Notes: generated from the sequence alone by a model not told the origin. A stretch of 64,000 nucleotides of DNA from CALSMU01 sp965230225 (GCA_965230225.1 CBDDKM010000008.1:186001-250000), one strand, 5' to 3'; counted from the first letter of the stretch, positions 33,148 through 41,765 are shown. A program made the numbers and translations.

Positions 33148-35703
33148 ATGAAATTACCTGCATTACTTATCCTCACTACGCTGTGCCTATCATTCAACGC
33201 GCAGCACATTCCGGAAGGGTTTAACTTGGAAAACCAAGTTTACAATCCTGCCTTTACTGCTACGAGAATTAATCCTTCTGTACAATTAAACAACTTGTAT
33301 TATTTACCAGGTACGGATAGAGAGCTACTAAGCTTTAATGCCTATGGCGAGGGTATTGTATTGGGTAAGATTGGACTTGGAGGCTACTTTGGAAACACCA
33401 TTTTGAGCAAATCTTTAAACAGAACTGAGGCAGGATTAAATGCTGCATTCAGTTATAGAGTTACCAGAAGGTTTTCCATCAGAGGTGGTGTTGGAGCAAT
33501 GATGCAACAAAGTCAATTGCATACGCCTTTTCCGGGGAGTTATTACAGTGGTTCCATAGCGGTGCCCTATCAAAATAGTTTTCATTTAAATGCAGGAATA
33601 CTAGGATATAGTCGAAATTCCTACTTCGGAATATCAGCCAAAAACATCAATCAACCTACAGAGAGTTCTTTGGGAGGTCAGTCCCCTATTCTGTGGAACG
33701 GATTATTTGGCAGAACATTTAATCTGGCATTAGATTCTGCCAGCAGAAACAATAAGTACAGCAACCAAAGAGTTAGCTTACACACTATACTTAGAAGTGA
33801 TTACAGTGCTAAAACTGATCAACTAAACGAGTACATGGATGTGCAATTACTAGCCCAATGGGGGTATAAAAAAGTAGCTATTCGAACAGGTTACACCTGG
33901 AGAAAGGACCTACCAACATCCATCGATATTGGTATAGGTCTAAGCAATTACCACAACGAGGTGTTATACACTACTCAGTTAACCAGTGATCCCAATGCTT
34001 TTATTTCCGACCACAGTGGCAATTACTTATCGCATCAAATATCATGGAAATTCAACTTCAATACTAAACCTAAAAAGAGATCTTTCAGGACCATTTCCTG
34101 CCCATCCTTTGGTAGCTCTCCAAGTTACTTTTACCGGGCCAACTATGGTTGGTTAAGTGGGAAACGAAAAGTAAGGGCGAAATTCGGAGGTAGCGGCTCT
34201 TATGATAATCCTGAATTACCACAGTATAGTTCCAGTAACACCGAAGAGTACGATAAAATTACAGACAATCCATTTGTCCGTCCAACCGATCATGCGCTAT
34301 CTACCTTTTCCATCGATGTGGACAATGCTGCTTACTCTAACATGCGCAGGTTTGTAGAGCAAATGGATACTCTACCTCCAATCGACGCTGTAAGAATTGA
34401 GGAAATGCTCAACTACTTTGATTATGAATACCCAGAACCATCAGAAGAACCTATTGAAATCTTTACGGAAACGACCCCAGCTCCGTGGAACAAGGATCAC
34501 CAACTATTAAGAATTGGATTGCAAGCTACCTCTGGAGATTTCGATACTTTACCAGCCAATAACCTGGTGTTTTTGTTAGATGTTAGTGGTTCTATGGAAT
34601 CCTCTAATAAGCTTCCGTTAGTAAAGCACTCCATTAAACAATTAGTAGAAAACTTAAGAGAACAAGATCAGGTTTCTATTGTAGTTTACGCCGGTAGTTC
34701 TGGTTTAGTCCTCCCTCCTACTTCGGGGAACGAAAAATCGAAAATATACAAGGCGCTAGACCAATTAAAAGCAGGGGGTAGTACAGCCGGAGGCGAAGGA
34801 ATTCAACTAGCATATAAAACAGCATTGGAGCACTTTATCGAAGGAGGTAATAACCGTGTAATATTAGCCACTGATGGAGATTTTAATGTGGGAATGTCTA
34901 GTAATGGCGATATGGAACGTTTGATCGAGTCCAAAAGAAAGTCGGGTGTATTTTTATCCACTCTTGGATTTGGAATGGGCAATTACAAAGATTCTAAAAT
35001 GGAAATTCTGGCCGATAAAGGAAATGGTAACTACTTCTACATCGATTCTAAAAAAGAAAGCAAAAAGGTGATGAAACAAGAGATGACTGGAAACCTTTAT
35101 GCGGTAGCTAAAGATGTTAAGATTCAGATCGAGTTCAATCCCAACTTTGTACAGGCATATCGATTAATTGGCTATGAAAATAGAATGCTGGAAGCAGAAG
35201 ATTTTAACGATGATAAAAAAGATGCAGGCGAAATTGGACTAGGGCAATCGGTTACTGCTTTGTACGAAATTATTCCAGCTAACGAAGGTTTGGAAGATTC
35301 TCTATCAACCGTTACCGATTTGAGGTATCAAAGAACTTCTGTTAAGAAAAAGTACAAGCGTAAAGATGAATTAGGTTTTTTCCAGTTGAGGTACAAACAC
35401 CCAGAGTCAGATACTAGTTTACTCATCACTAAAGTAATTAGCACCGATGTGCTGGAAGAGCAACAAATGAGCAAAGATCAAAAGTTTGCTGCCTCCATTG
35501 CAGGTTTAGGAATGCACTTAAGGAATTCTCCATACAAGGGAGAAACCGACATTAAAATGATCACTAAACTAGCAGAAGAAGGATTGCAAAACGATACTTA
35601 TGGTTACAAAAAGGAGTTTATTGAACTGATTAATAGCATCGAAAAAATAGAAAAGGGAAAACGAACACATAAGCCTGAGAAAAAAGAGAAAGCAAAATTC
35701 TGA
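33148..35703 (+). CDS. PorP/SprF-like domain fused to a YfbK-type von Willebrand factor A protein
   Basis: An 851-residue protein. Residues 1-18 are a signal peptide. Residues about 20-305 follow the PorP/SprF pattern of type IX/gliding outer-membrane proteins (ENQVYNPAFTATRINPSVQL, LGGYFGNTIL, GLNAAFSYRVTRRFSIRGGV, HLNAGILGYSRNSYFGISAK). A basic linker (about 306-370) leads to the YfbK-type part: N-terminal module (about 371-470, HALSTFSIDVDNAAYSNMRR, DAVRIEEMLNYF), a VWA domain with complete MIDAS (DVSGS at 478-482, GGSTAGG, ATDGDFN), and a DUF3520-type end. The single frame has no break. VWA domains bind proteins through a metal ion, so this could display such a domain at the outer membrane. 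Its partner is presumably the DUF4139 protein encoded 10 bases upstream. Confidence 0.85.
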   Translation: MKLPALLILTTLCLSFNAQHIPEGFNLENQVYNPAFTATRINPSVQLNNLYYLPGTDRELLSFNAYGEGIVLGKIGLGGYFGNTILSKSLNRTEAGLNAAFSYRVTRRFSIRGGVGAMMQQSQLHTPFPGSYYSGSIAVPYQNSFHLNAGILGYSRNSYFGISAKNINQPTESSLGGQSPILWNGLFGRTFNLALDSASRNNKYSNQRVSLHTILRSDYSAKTDQLNEYMDVQLLAQWGYKKVAIRTGYTWRKDLPTSIDIGIGLSNYHNEVLYTTQLTSDPNAFISDHSGNYLSHQISWKFNFNTKPKKRSFRTISCPSFGSSPSYFYRANYGWLSGKRKVRAKFGGSGSYDNPELPQYSSSNTEEYDKITDNPFVRPTDHALSTFSIDVDNAAYSNMRRFVEQMDTLPPIDAVRIEEMLNYFDYEYPEPSEEPIEIFTETTPAPWNKDHQLLRIGLQATSGDFDTLPANNLVFLLDVSGSMESSNKLPLVKHSIKQLVENLREQDQVSIVVYAGSSGLVLPPTSGNEKSKIYKALDQLKAGGSTAGGEGIQLAYKTALEHFIEGGNNRVILATDGDFNVGMSSNGDMERLIESKRKSGVFLSTLGFGMGNYKDSKMEILADKGNGNYFYIDSKKESKKVMKQEMTGNLYAVAKDVKIQIEFNPNFVQAYRLIGYENRMLEAEDFNDDKKDAGEIGLGQSVTALYEIIPANEGLEDSLSTVTDLRYQRTSVKKKYKRKDELGFFQLRYKHPESDTSLLITKVISTDVLEEQQMSKDQKFAASIAGLGMHLRNSPYKGETDIKMITKLAEEGLQNDTYGYKKEFIELINSIEKIEKGKRTHKPEKKEKAKF

Positions 35704-35788
35704 TCTTGCCGGGTTGGGATGTGACAAACAGTACTTACATTCGTAATCAGAATTTGTGGGAATACATAATTCCTGATAATTTTAGATT

Positions 35789-36949
35789 ATGAAATTTGAA
35801 ACTCACGCCATCCGAACCCAAATCAAACAAACTGAGAACAAGGAGCACTCTACTCCACTGTTCTTAACTTCTAGTTTTACCTACGACAATCCCGACATCA
35901 TGGCTGAAGCCTTTGCAGGGAACAACGATTCGCGTATTTACAGCAGGTTTGACAACCCTAATTACAGCGAATTCATCGATAAGGTTAAGTTCATGGAAGG
36001 AGCTGAAGATGGTTTTGCCACAGCTACTGGAATGGCTTCAGTTTATGCTTCCTTCGCTGCCTTGTGTAGTCAGGGAGATCACATTCTTTCTTGCAGGTCT
36101 ATTTTTGGTTCCACCCATACAGTACTTACCAAAATATTGAACAAATTTGGGGTGGAGAGTACTTATGTGGATTTAACTGATACCGACAGTTGGGATAATG
36201 CTGTACAGGAAAACTCCAAAGTATTGTACTTAGAAACACCTACCAACCCTGGGTTAGATATTATTGATTTAGAATGGGCCGGAGAATTTGCTAAAAAGCA
36301 CGACCTGATTTTAATCGTAGATAACTGCTTTGCCACCCCTTACCTACAACAACCTATAAAATACGGAGCTCATTTGGTTATTCACTCTGCTACCAAGTTC
36401 ATCGACGGACAAGGAAGAGTGATGGGAGGAATTGTAGTGGGACCTAAAAACCTGATTGAAGAGATTTTTGCATTTTGTCGTTCAACCGGACCGGCACTAT
36501 CTCCTTTCAATGCCTGGGTACTTTCCAAAAGTTTGGAAACTTTAGCTGTTAGAATGGATCGTCATTGCGACAATGCGCTAGAATTGGCAAAATATTTAGA
36601 AACTTCCGATCAAATAGATTGGGTAAAGTACCCTCACCTACCTTCTCACCCTCAACATGCTATTGCTGTTAAACAAATGAGAAAAGGTGGAGCATTGGTA
36701 ACCTTTAATCTTAAAGGAGGATTGGAAAGCGGTAAAAAGTTTCTGGAAAACATTCAGATGTGCAGCTTAACAGCTAACCTTGGAGATACCAGAACCATTG
36801 TTACTCATCCGGCGTCTACTACCCATGCTAAACTAACCGAGGAGGAAAGACAAGCTTCGGGAATTTTACCGGGAATGGTAAGAATCTCAGTTGGGTTGGA
36901 ACATATTGACGACATCATTGCTGATATCTCCCAAGCACTAAAAGCTTGA
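35789..36949 (+). CDS. Cys/Met-metabolism PLP enzyme, probably O-succinylhomoserine sulfhydrylase
   Basis: A 386-residue PLP-dependent transsulfuration enzyme. It shows TPLFLTSSFTYDNPDIM, RIYSRFDNPNYSEF, GMASVYASFAALCSQGD, LYLETPTNPGLDIIDL, the PLP-site Asp in IVDNCFATPYLQQP and the Schiff-base Lys 203 in HSATKFIDGQGR. The GQGR context after the lysine is typical of MetZ-like sulfhydrylases, which make homocysteine from O-succinylhomoserine and sulfide. Cystathionine gamma-synthase or O-acetylhomoserine sulfhydrylase activity cannot be excluded. It ends in GCTTGA, where the TGA overlaps the TTG start of the next gene. The 85 bases upstream do not look like a riboswitch. Confidence 0.88.
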   Translation: MKFETHAIRTQIKQTENKEHSTPLFLTSSFTYDNPDIMAEAFAGNNDSRIYSRFDNPNYSEFIDKVKFMEGAEDGFATATGMASVYASFAALCSQGDHILSCRSIFGSTHTVLTKILNKFGVESTYVDLTDTDSWDNAVQENSKVLYLETPTNPGLDIIDLEWAGEFAKKHDLILIVDNCFATPYLQQPIKYGAHLVIHSATKFIDGQGRVMGGIVVGPKNLIEEIFAFCRSTGPALSPFNAWVLSKSLETLAVRMDRHCDNALELAKYLETSDQIDWVKYPHLPSHPQHAIAVKQMRKGGALVTFNLKGGLESGKKFLENIQMCSLTANLGDTRTIVTHPASTTHAKLTEEERQASGILPGMVRISVGLEHIDDIIADISQALKA

Positions 36950-37500
36950 AGAAGTATTACGATATATTAGGTATTCCTGCTGGTGCTTCTCTTAGAGACA
37001 TTAAACGAGCCTATTATAAGCTCGCTAGAAAATATCATCCTGATGTTAACCCAGAAAATGACGCTAAAGAAAAGTTTATAACCATTAACGAGGCTTACGA
37101 AATCTTAAAAAATCCAGATTTAAGGCATTCATTTTCGAATTACCTAAAAAACAAAAAAAGGAAACGCGCCCCAAAACCAAATAAGCACCAGCAATTTAGA
37201 GCCAAACAAAAAGCCAGAGAAAAAGCTCAGATGAGTGCTGAAGAATTTAAACTTTATCGGTTAAATGTTTTAAAAAAAGACAGAAGAAAAATAATCTTTA
37301 TGGTTGGCAATGTTTTTCTATTCTTATCATTAATTGTATTTATTATCTGGTATTCCAATGACCCAAAACAAGAAGGATATAACCCGTATTTACCTTTAGG
37401 AGCGGCTATGGGATTAGGAGTTCCATTTCTAGGAGTATGCGTATTTTTTATTATCCAATTTGTACATTCCATTAAGGATGAAAAAATTTTCAAAGAATAA
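36946..37500 (+). CDS. J-domain protein with two C-terminal membrane segments
   Basis: A 184-residue protein with a complete N-terminal J domain (residues 2-66: KYYDILGIPAGASLRDIKRA, HPD at 31-33, NEAYEILKNPDLR), a basic linker (about 70-105) and two hydrophobic segments (about 118-139 and 150-175). J domains stimulate Hsp70 (DnaK) ATPase. Here the domain would be held at the inner membrane facing the cytoplasm. The start is TTG, overlapping the upstream TGA in TTGA, because no ATG is available and the J domain begins right there. This overlap suggests coupling to the sulfhydrylase gene, though the functions are not obviously related. Confidence 0.85.
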   Translation: MKKYYDILGIPAGASLRDIKRAYYKLARKYHPDVNPENDAKEKFITINEAYEILKNPDLRHSFSNYLKNKKRKRAPKPNKHQQFRAKQKAREKAQMSAEEFKLYRLNVLKKDRRKIIFMVGNVFLFLSLIVFIIWYSNDPKQEGYNPYLPLGAAMGLGVPFLGVCVFFIIQFVHSIKDEKIFKE

Positions 37501-37552
37501 TGTGTACCTTTTTCAAGTCGAAGCATTAACCCTATTGAATTAATACATTTTA

Positions 37553-38113
37553 GTGTTGCAAGGAGATAAACAGAGTAGGAAATTAGCTATAGAAAAGCAG
37601 CTTATTGAAGCTGCCAAGCGCGACCCTGCTCGGTTTGCTCCTTTGTATGACATCTACTACAAGCCCATTTACCTTTTTGTGTTTAAAAGGGTTAAAAGCG
37701 AGGATTTGAGTGGAGACTTGACTTCCAGGATTTTTATGAAGGCATTGATCAACCTCAAATCATACAAACACATGGGGTTTCCTTTTTCAGCCTGGTTATA
37801 CCGAATCGCATCTAACGAAATAAACATGCACTTCAGACGTGCCAACAAAGTAATGGAAGTGGAAATCATGGAGGGCGATGTAATTGAGCTGATGTCAGAA
37901 ATGAACGAAGGCCCTGACGAGGATCGTCAGGAAATGGTGATAGAAGCACTAAACCAATTACCTTTGCAACAAGTAGAATTAATAGAATATCGATTCTTTG
38001 AAAAAATGTCGTTCAGAGAAATCGGAGAAATTTATCAGATATCAGAAGGAAATGCAAAAATCAGAGTTTATCGTGCCATCGATAAACTCAAAAAAAGTTT
38101 GAAACTAAAGTAG
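37553..38113 (+). CDS. ECF-type RNA polymerase sigma factor
   Basis: A 186-residue sigma factor: region 2 (RFAPLYDIYYKPIYLFVFKR, FMKALINLKSYKHMG, PFSAWLYRIASNEINMHFRR) and region 4 (LNQLPLQQVELIEYRFFEKM, helix-turn-helix FREIGEIYQISEGNAKIRVY). The start is GTG 37553 or TTG 37556; no ATG is near. It shares the last base of its TAG stop with the GTG of the following small membrane gene, so the two are coupled. This is the second of three ECF cassettes in the window, with a different type of partner from the others. Confidence 0.87.
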   Translation: MLQGDKQSRKLAIEKQLIEAAKRDPARFAPLYDIYYKPIYLFVFKRVKSEDLSGDLTSRIFMKALINLKSYKHMGFPFSAWLYRIASNEINMHFRRANKVMEVEIMEGDVIELMSEMNEGPDEDRQEMVIEALNQLPLQQVELIEYRFFEKMSFREIGEIYQISEGNAKIRVYRAIDKLKKSLKLK

Positions 38114-38382
38114 TGAGGAAGTACAAAATAAATAGAGGCTCTAAAGCACCGGATCTTCCGCCAGACGAAGTAATCAATAAATACAAAAACTTCGATCAGT
38201 TCCGCGTGCAATATGACGACATCACCAAGAGGTCGAAAACGCCTTTGTACAAGAATCGTAAGATCTTCTTGTTCCTACTACTCGTGGCCTTGGTGGCCTG
38301 GCTCATTTCCGAAGGAGTTTTCTCAGAACGAAAAGAAAAGAAACCTCAAAAAGATAAGATTGAGAGGACTAAGGAGAATTAA
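38113..38382 (+). CDS. Small single-pass membrane protein coupled to an ECF sigma factor
   Basis: An 89-residue protein with a basic N-terminal part that includes SKAPDLPPDEVINKYKNFDQ, a single membrane segment (about 51-67, IFLFLLLVALVAWLISEG) and a charged Lys/Glu tail. It starts with GTG whose first base is the last base of the sigma factor stop. It has no anti-sigma zinc motif. By position it may be a membrane anchor or regulator of that sigma factor; this is inference. It ends convergently with the next gene, the two stop codons sharing the palindrome TTAA. Confidence 0.7.
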   Translation: MRKYKINRGSKAPDLPPDEVINKYKNFDQFRVQYDDITKRSKTPLYKNRKIFLFLLLVALVAWLISEGVFSERKEKKPQKDKIERTKEN

Positions 38383-39395
38383 TTCCTTTCTTGAACTACA
38401 ATTCCCCTTGGAGGAATCATATACCAATCAGTTTTAAAGAGTCTGGGATACACTTTTTCTATTAGTTTCAAGTCTTCCTCGAAGTAAAATAGTTCGAATA
38501 CCCTTACAGACATTTTAAAGCGCTCTCTGATTAACTTGTTTATTAAGAACCTTCTGGACTTTTCAAATTGTTCAACTAGATCAATGAATAACCTGTAGCT
38601 ATTAGAATTACTCATCTGTAATTGTATTGATGCTTTTTCAGGAATACTTGAGTACTCTCCTATCAGACTTACAATCTTAAGTTTTTCAGTCCACTTTTTA
38701 AGAGAGTCCGCATACCTAATGTCATCTGGATAATAAATAATAGCTTTTTTATACCTGGCTAAATCTTTCTCTATACTTTCTTTGTTTTGCAATTTCCCCC
38801 AGCTATAACCTCCTCCATATCTGTAAAAGTCCACCAGCAATTTCCAGATTGAATCTTTTTCTACAGGATTCTTTTCAACCATAAATTTAGATTCATCATT
38901 AACTAACACTTCAAATTGATGTGACATTCTAACCAAACAACAACCTCTGCAACTTCCATGTCCTATCACTTTTTCCTCCAGTTTATTCAATTTCCCTTTT
39001 TGGTCTAGAACAACATAATTAATCTTCCCATCTGAATAAGGTCTAAAGCATTCAATGATCCTCTTTCTAAACCTCATGGTACAATTGGTATCAGCATAAA
39101 TATTGATCTCTGAAACATGATTCATCAGCTTTATCAATTTCTCATTGGTATAAGGTGGATATGCTTCATTTATTTTCATTCTATTATTCTTGATCACTAT
39201 GTCCAAGTAACGAACAGAATCGTACCGAACAAACACCTCCCCGTAGTCAGATACGGGAAGGCTCACCCCTTTTGTGTCCACAGGTTTGGTAAGTTCCAAT
39301 GGAGGCACGTATTGTTTGCTCGGAAAAAATGAAACGATTAATATTAGGCACAGAAACATGCCTGGAATTAGCAATAGGTATCGGTTGTTTTTCAT
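38379..39395 (-). CDS. Hypothetical membrane-anchored protein
   Basis: A 338-residue protein with one N-terminal membrane segment (about 5-24, YLLLIPGMFLCLILIVSFF). The part after it (about 50-135: YLDIVIKNNRMKIN, EKLIKLMNHVSEINIYAD, INYVVLDQKG) vaguely recalls the ExbD periplasmic fold, but I would not assign it. A cysteine cluster GSCRGCCLVR lies near residue 150, and the C-terminal half is Lys/Glu/Tyr-rich and helical. No known family recognised. It stands alone on the minus strand with about 105 bases before porQ and no visible terminator. Confidence 0.65.
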   Translation of the reverse strand: MKNNRYLLLIPGMFLCLILIVSFFPSKQYVPPLELTKPVDTKGVSLPVSDYGEVFVRYDSVRYLDIVIKNNRMKINEAYPPYTNEKLIKLMNHVSEINIYADTNCTMRFRKRIIECFRPYSDGKINYVVLDQKGKLNKLEEKVIGHGSCRGCCLVRMSHQFEVLVNDESKFMVEKNPVEKDSIWKLLVDFYRYGGGYSWGKLQNKESIEKDLARYKKAIIYYPDDIRYADSLKKWTEKLKIVSLIGEYSSIPEKASIQLQMSNSNSYRLFIDLVEQFEKSRRFLINKLIRERFKMSVRVFELFYFEEDLKLIEKVYPRLFKTDWYMIPPRGIVVQERN

Positions 39396-39502
39396 ACCGT
39401 TACACTTGCAAGATTGATGCTAAACAGCTGTAAATCACACCTCTATTATCAAGAGGATATAATTCTCAAAATTTCGGTAGTAAATCAGAAAGAAAAGGGA
39501 TT

Positions 39503-40561
39503 CTACTGGCGGTAGAAATCATCGATCGAAGCTCCTTTTCCGATTCTGGTGGATATGGTAATGTGGTTAGAAGTACCAGCCAAATGGTATTTCCCCATTC
39601 CATAGCTTACATGGAATTTCTTCACTTTAAATCCAAGTCCCCACGACATTCCAGCTGTTCCCGGCTTGGCACCAACTTTAAGATCTTGTCTGTTTTTGTA
39701 GTTAAATCCAAACCTGATGTGGAAATTCTTGGACAATAATAGCTCCCCCCCAAATGCTGTATGGTACAACAACTTTTTACCAAACCCGGGAACCTTCACC
39801 TCTATCGACTCTCCTGTAAGTGGATCAGTAGTTTGTTGTTGAGAAGGATCAAAATAAACCAAATCCCATTGTTGCAAGTTATGTGCTGTAAACGAAAACC
39901 TGAAAGGCGCATGGGCCAATTTCTTGGAAACCGCCATTGCAATGTTTAGTGGAAGAGGTTCTCTCCCATTTGAAGTATATGACTTTAACTGTACTCCTGC
40001 ATTTTTCACCATAAACGCAGCGCCAAAACCAGATGCTTTCTTTTGATATGCCGCTCCCAAATCCATGGAAACACCAAATGCATTATAAGATTCTAAAAAG
40101 CTCGCTAACAGCCTTAAATCAGCTCCTACACTAAAGTTAGAGTCCAATTGTCTACCATAGGCCGCAGAAAGGGCTAAATCATTGGCTGTAAAGGTGGAAC
40201 CATTTCGTTCACCATTAACATCGGCGTAGTCAAATTTCCCGTAGTTGGCGTACAATAATGAGCCATTAAAAGTTCCTACATTGGGTTTATGCCAGGTATA
40301 CGAAGCAAAACCGTAATCTGAATCAGCAAAGTAATTGACATAATCCATGGCTAAAAAGCCATGCATCGTAGGGTTTAGCAATGCCGGATTTTCTACACCT
40401 AGTGTAGCATCATCGTCCTGAATGGTTAACAAATACCCACCAGCTGCTTCTACCCTTGCTGAGTTAGAAAAATTTAAAAATTGAAACGTGGAATTTCCTC
40501 CGTTTTGGCCGTAGGCAAAAATGGAACAAAACAATGAAATCTGTAAGGCGATTTTCTTCAT
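39503..40561 (-). CDS. porQ: Type IX secretion system protein PorQ
   Basis: A 352-residue outer-membrane barrel with signal peptide (MKKIALQISLFCSIFAYGQ) and the PorQ pattern: STFQFLNFSNSARVEAAGG, IQDDDATLGVENPALLNPTM, DYVNYFADSDYGFASY, NDLALSAAYGRQLDSNFSVG, GAAFMVKNAGVQLKSY and NHITISTRIGKG. PorQ is a T9SS outer-membrane component that, with PorU, PorV and PorZ, belongs to the attachment complex handling sorting-domain cargo. It is not clustered with the T9SS core genes here. The ychF stop lies about 30 bases upstream on the same strand, so cotranscription is possible. Confidence 0.9.
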   Translation of the reverse strand: MKKIALQISLFCSIFAYGQNGGNSTFQFLNFSNSARVEAAGGYLLTIQDDDATLGVENPALLNPTMHGFLAMDYVNYFADSDYGFASYTWHKPNVGTFNGSLLYANYGKFDYADVNGERNGSTFTANDLALSAAYGRQLDSNFSVGADLRLLASFLESYNAFGVSMDLGAAYQKKASGFGAAFMVKNAGVQLKSYTSNGREPLPLNIAMAVSKKLAHAPFRFSFTAHNLQQWDLVYFDPSQQQTTDPLTGESIEVKVPGFGKKLLYHTAFGGELLLSKNFHIRFGFNYKNRQDLKVGAKPGTAGMSWGLGFKVKKFHVSYGMGKYHLAGTSNHITISTRIGKGASIDDFYRQ

Positions 40562-40592
40562 TCAGCCTAATAACGAATCCACATGGGTTTTA

Positions 40593-41684
40593 TTATACAT
40601 TGAAACGGAAATGCATTACGTCTCCATCCAATGGAACGTATTCTTTCCCTTCTACCTGCATTTTACCTGCTTCTTTACATTTAGCTTCAGAACCACAAGC
40701 CACGTAATCGTCGTAGTGAATTACTTCAGCTCTAATAAATCCTTTTTCAAAATCCGTATGAATTACTCCCGCTGCCTGCGGAGCTGTCATTCCTTTATTA
40801 ATAGTCCATGCTCTCACTTCTTTTACACCTGCCGTAAAATAAGTTTGAAGGTTCAATAAATCGTAAGCTGCACGGATCAACTTAGATACTCCCGGCTCAT
40901 CTAAACCAAGGTCATCCAAAAACATCTGACGCTCTTCGTAAGTTTCCAGTTCATTAATATCAGCTTCGATCGCTGCTCCCAAAACTAATACTTCAGCATC
41001 TTCATCTTTAACCGCTTCTTTTACTGCTTCAACGTAAGCATTACCTGTTTTCACAGAGCCTTCATCTACATTACACAAATACATTACAGGCTTAGAAGTT
41101 AACAACTGTAACTCTTTGATCATGTCCATCTTTTCCTTCTCCAAATCAACCGAACGAACAGAGTTACCTGCTTCCAGGTGTTCCTTTACTACTTCGTAAA
41201 TTTCGAACAATTTAGCAGCTTCCTTATCTCCGGTTTTTGCTTTACGCTCAATGGTAGCCATTCTTTTCTCCAATGTCTCCAAGTCCTTCAATTGTAGCTC
41301 AAAATCGATCACTTCTTTGTCTCTTACAGGGTCAACACTTCCATCAACGTGAACAATGTTTCCATCGTCAAAACACCTAAGGACGTGAATAATGGCATCC
41401 ACTTCTCTAATATTAGCTAAGAATTGATTTCCCAATCCTTCACCTTTATGAGCACCTTTTACCAATCCTGCAATGTCTACAATTTCGATAGTGGTAGGTA
41501 CTACTTTTTCCGGGGTAACTAATTCTTCCAGTTTATTTAGCCTTGGGTCCGGAACAGTAATGGTTCCAATATTAGGTTCAATTGTACAAAAAGGAAAGTT
41601 TGCCGATTGCGCCTTAGCATTAGACAAACAATTAAACAAAGTTGATTTCCCTACATTCGGTAATCCTACAATTCCACACTTCAT
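40593..41684 (-). CDS. ychF: YchF/OLA1-family ribosome-associated ATPase
   Basis: A 363-residue P-loop protein with G1 CGIVGLPNVGKSTLFNCLS, switch region NFPFCTIEPNIG, G3 IEIVDIAGLVKGAHKGEGLG, NxxE-type specificity in place of NKxD (LCNVDEG), and the C-terminal TGS domain (TFYTAG-like LQTYFTAGVKEVRAWTI, then PQAAGVIHTDFEKGFIRAEV). The family hydrolyses ATP and binds ribosomes. ATG 41684 is the family start; the TTG at 41693 lies upstream. A TAAATTTG box ends six bases before this ATG. Confidence 0.96.
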   Translation of the reverse strand: MKCGIVGLPNVGKSTLFNCLSNAKAQSANFPFCTIEPNIGTITVPDPRLNKLEELVTPEKVVPTTIEIVDIAGLVKGAHKGEGLGNQFLANIREVDAIIHVLRCFDDGNIVHVDGSVDPVRDKEVIDFELQLKDLETLEKRMATIERKAKTGDKEAAKLFEIYEVVKEHLEAGNSVRSVDLEKEKMDMIKELQLLTSKPVMYLCNVDEGSVKTGNAYVEAVKEAVKDEDAEVLVLGAAIEADINELETYEERQMFLDDLGLDEPGVSKLIRAAYDLLNLQTYFTAGVKEVRAWTINKGMTAPQAAGVIHTDFEKGFIRAEVIHYDDYVACGSEAKCKEAGKMQVEGKEYVPLDGDVMHFRFNV

Positions 41685-41690
41685 TGAATT

Positions 41691-41698
41691 CAAATTTA
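41691..41698 (-). promoter_or_regulatory. Candidate -7 box of ychF (TAAATTTG)
   Basis: An exact TAnnTTTG match on the minus strand, six bases (AATTCA) before the ychF ATG. As for topB, ubiE and mtaB, the transcript would have almost no leader. Confidence 0.45.
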
Positions 41699-41717
41699 GA
41701 TTTGTGCAAAGAAAAAA

Positions 41718-41742
41718 AAAAGCCCCGAGATTCGGGGCTTTT
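41718..41742 (-). terminator. Intrinsic terminator of the 41766-44261 gene
   Basis: A 10-bp perfect stem (AAAAGCCCCG / CGGGGCTTTT) with a 5-base loop. On the minus strand it is followed by an uninterrupted T tract of about ten bases. It lies 24 bases after the stop of the large secreted protein gene. Confidence 0.85.
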
Positions 41743-41765
41743 CTTTCAAATTATAATTGAGAATC

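Noticed and set aside
33148..35703. The PorP/SprF-VWA gene as two genes joined by a sequencing error.
   Set aside because: The frame is continuous through the linker, there is no remnant stop or start near residue 306-370, and the linker merges smoothly into the typical N-terminal segment of YfbK-type proteins.
35704..35788. A SAM-type riboswitch before the sulfhydrylase gene.
   Set aside because: The gap has only 85 bases and no recognisable stem pattern or terminator; a near -7 box (TAATTTTA) just before the ATG leaves little room for a leader.
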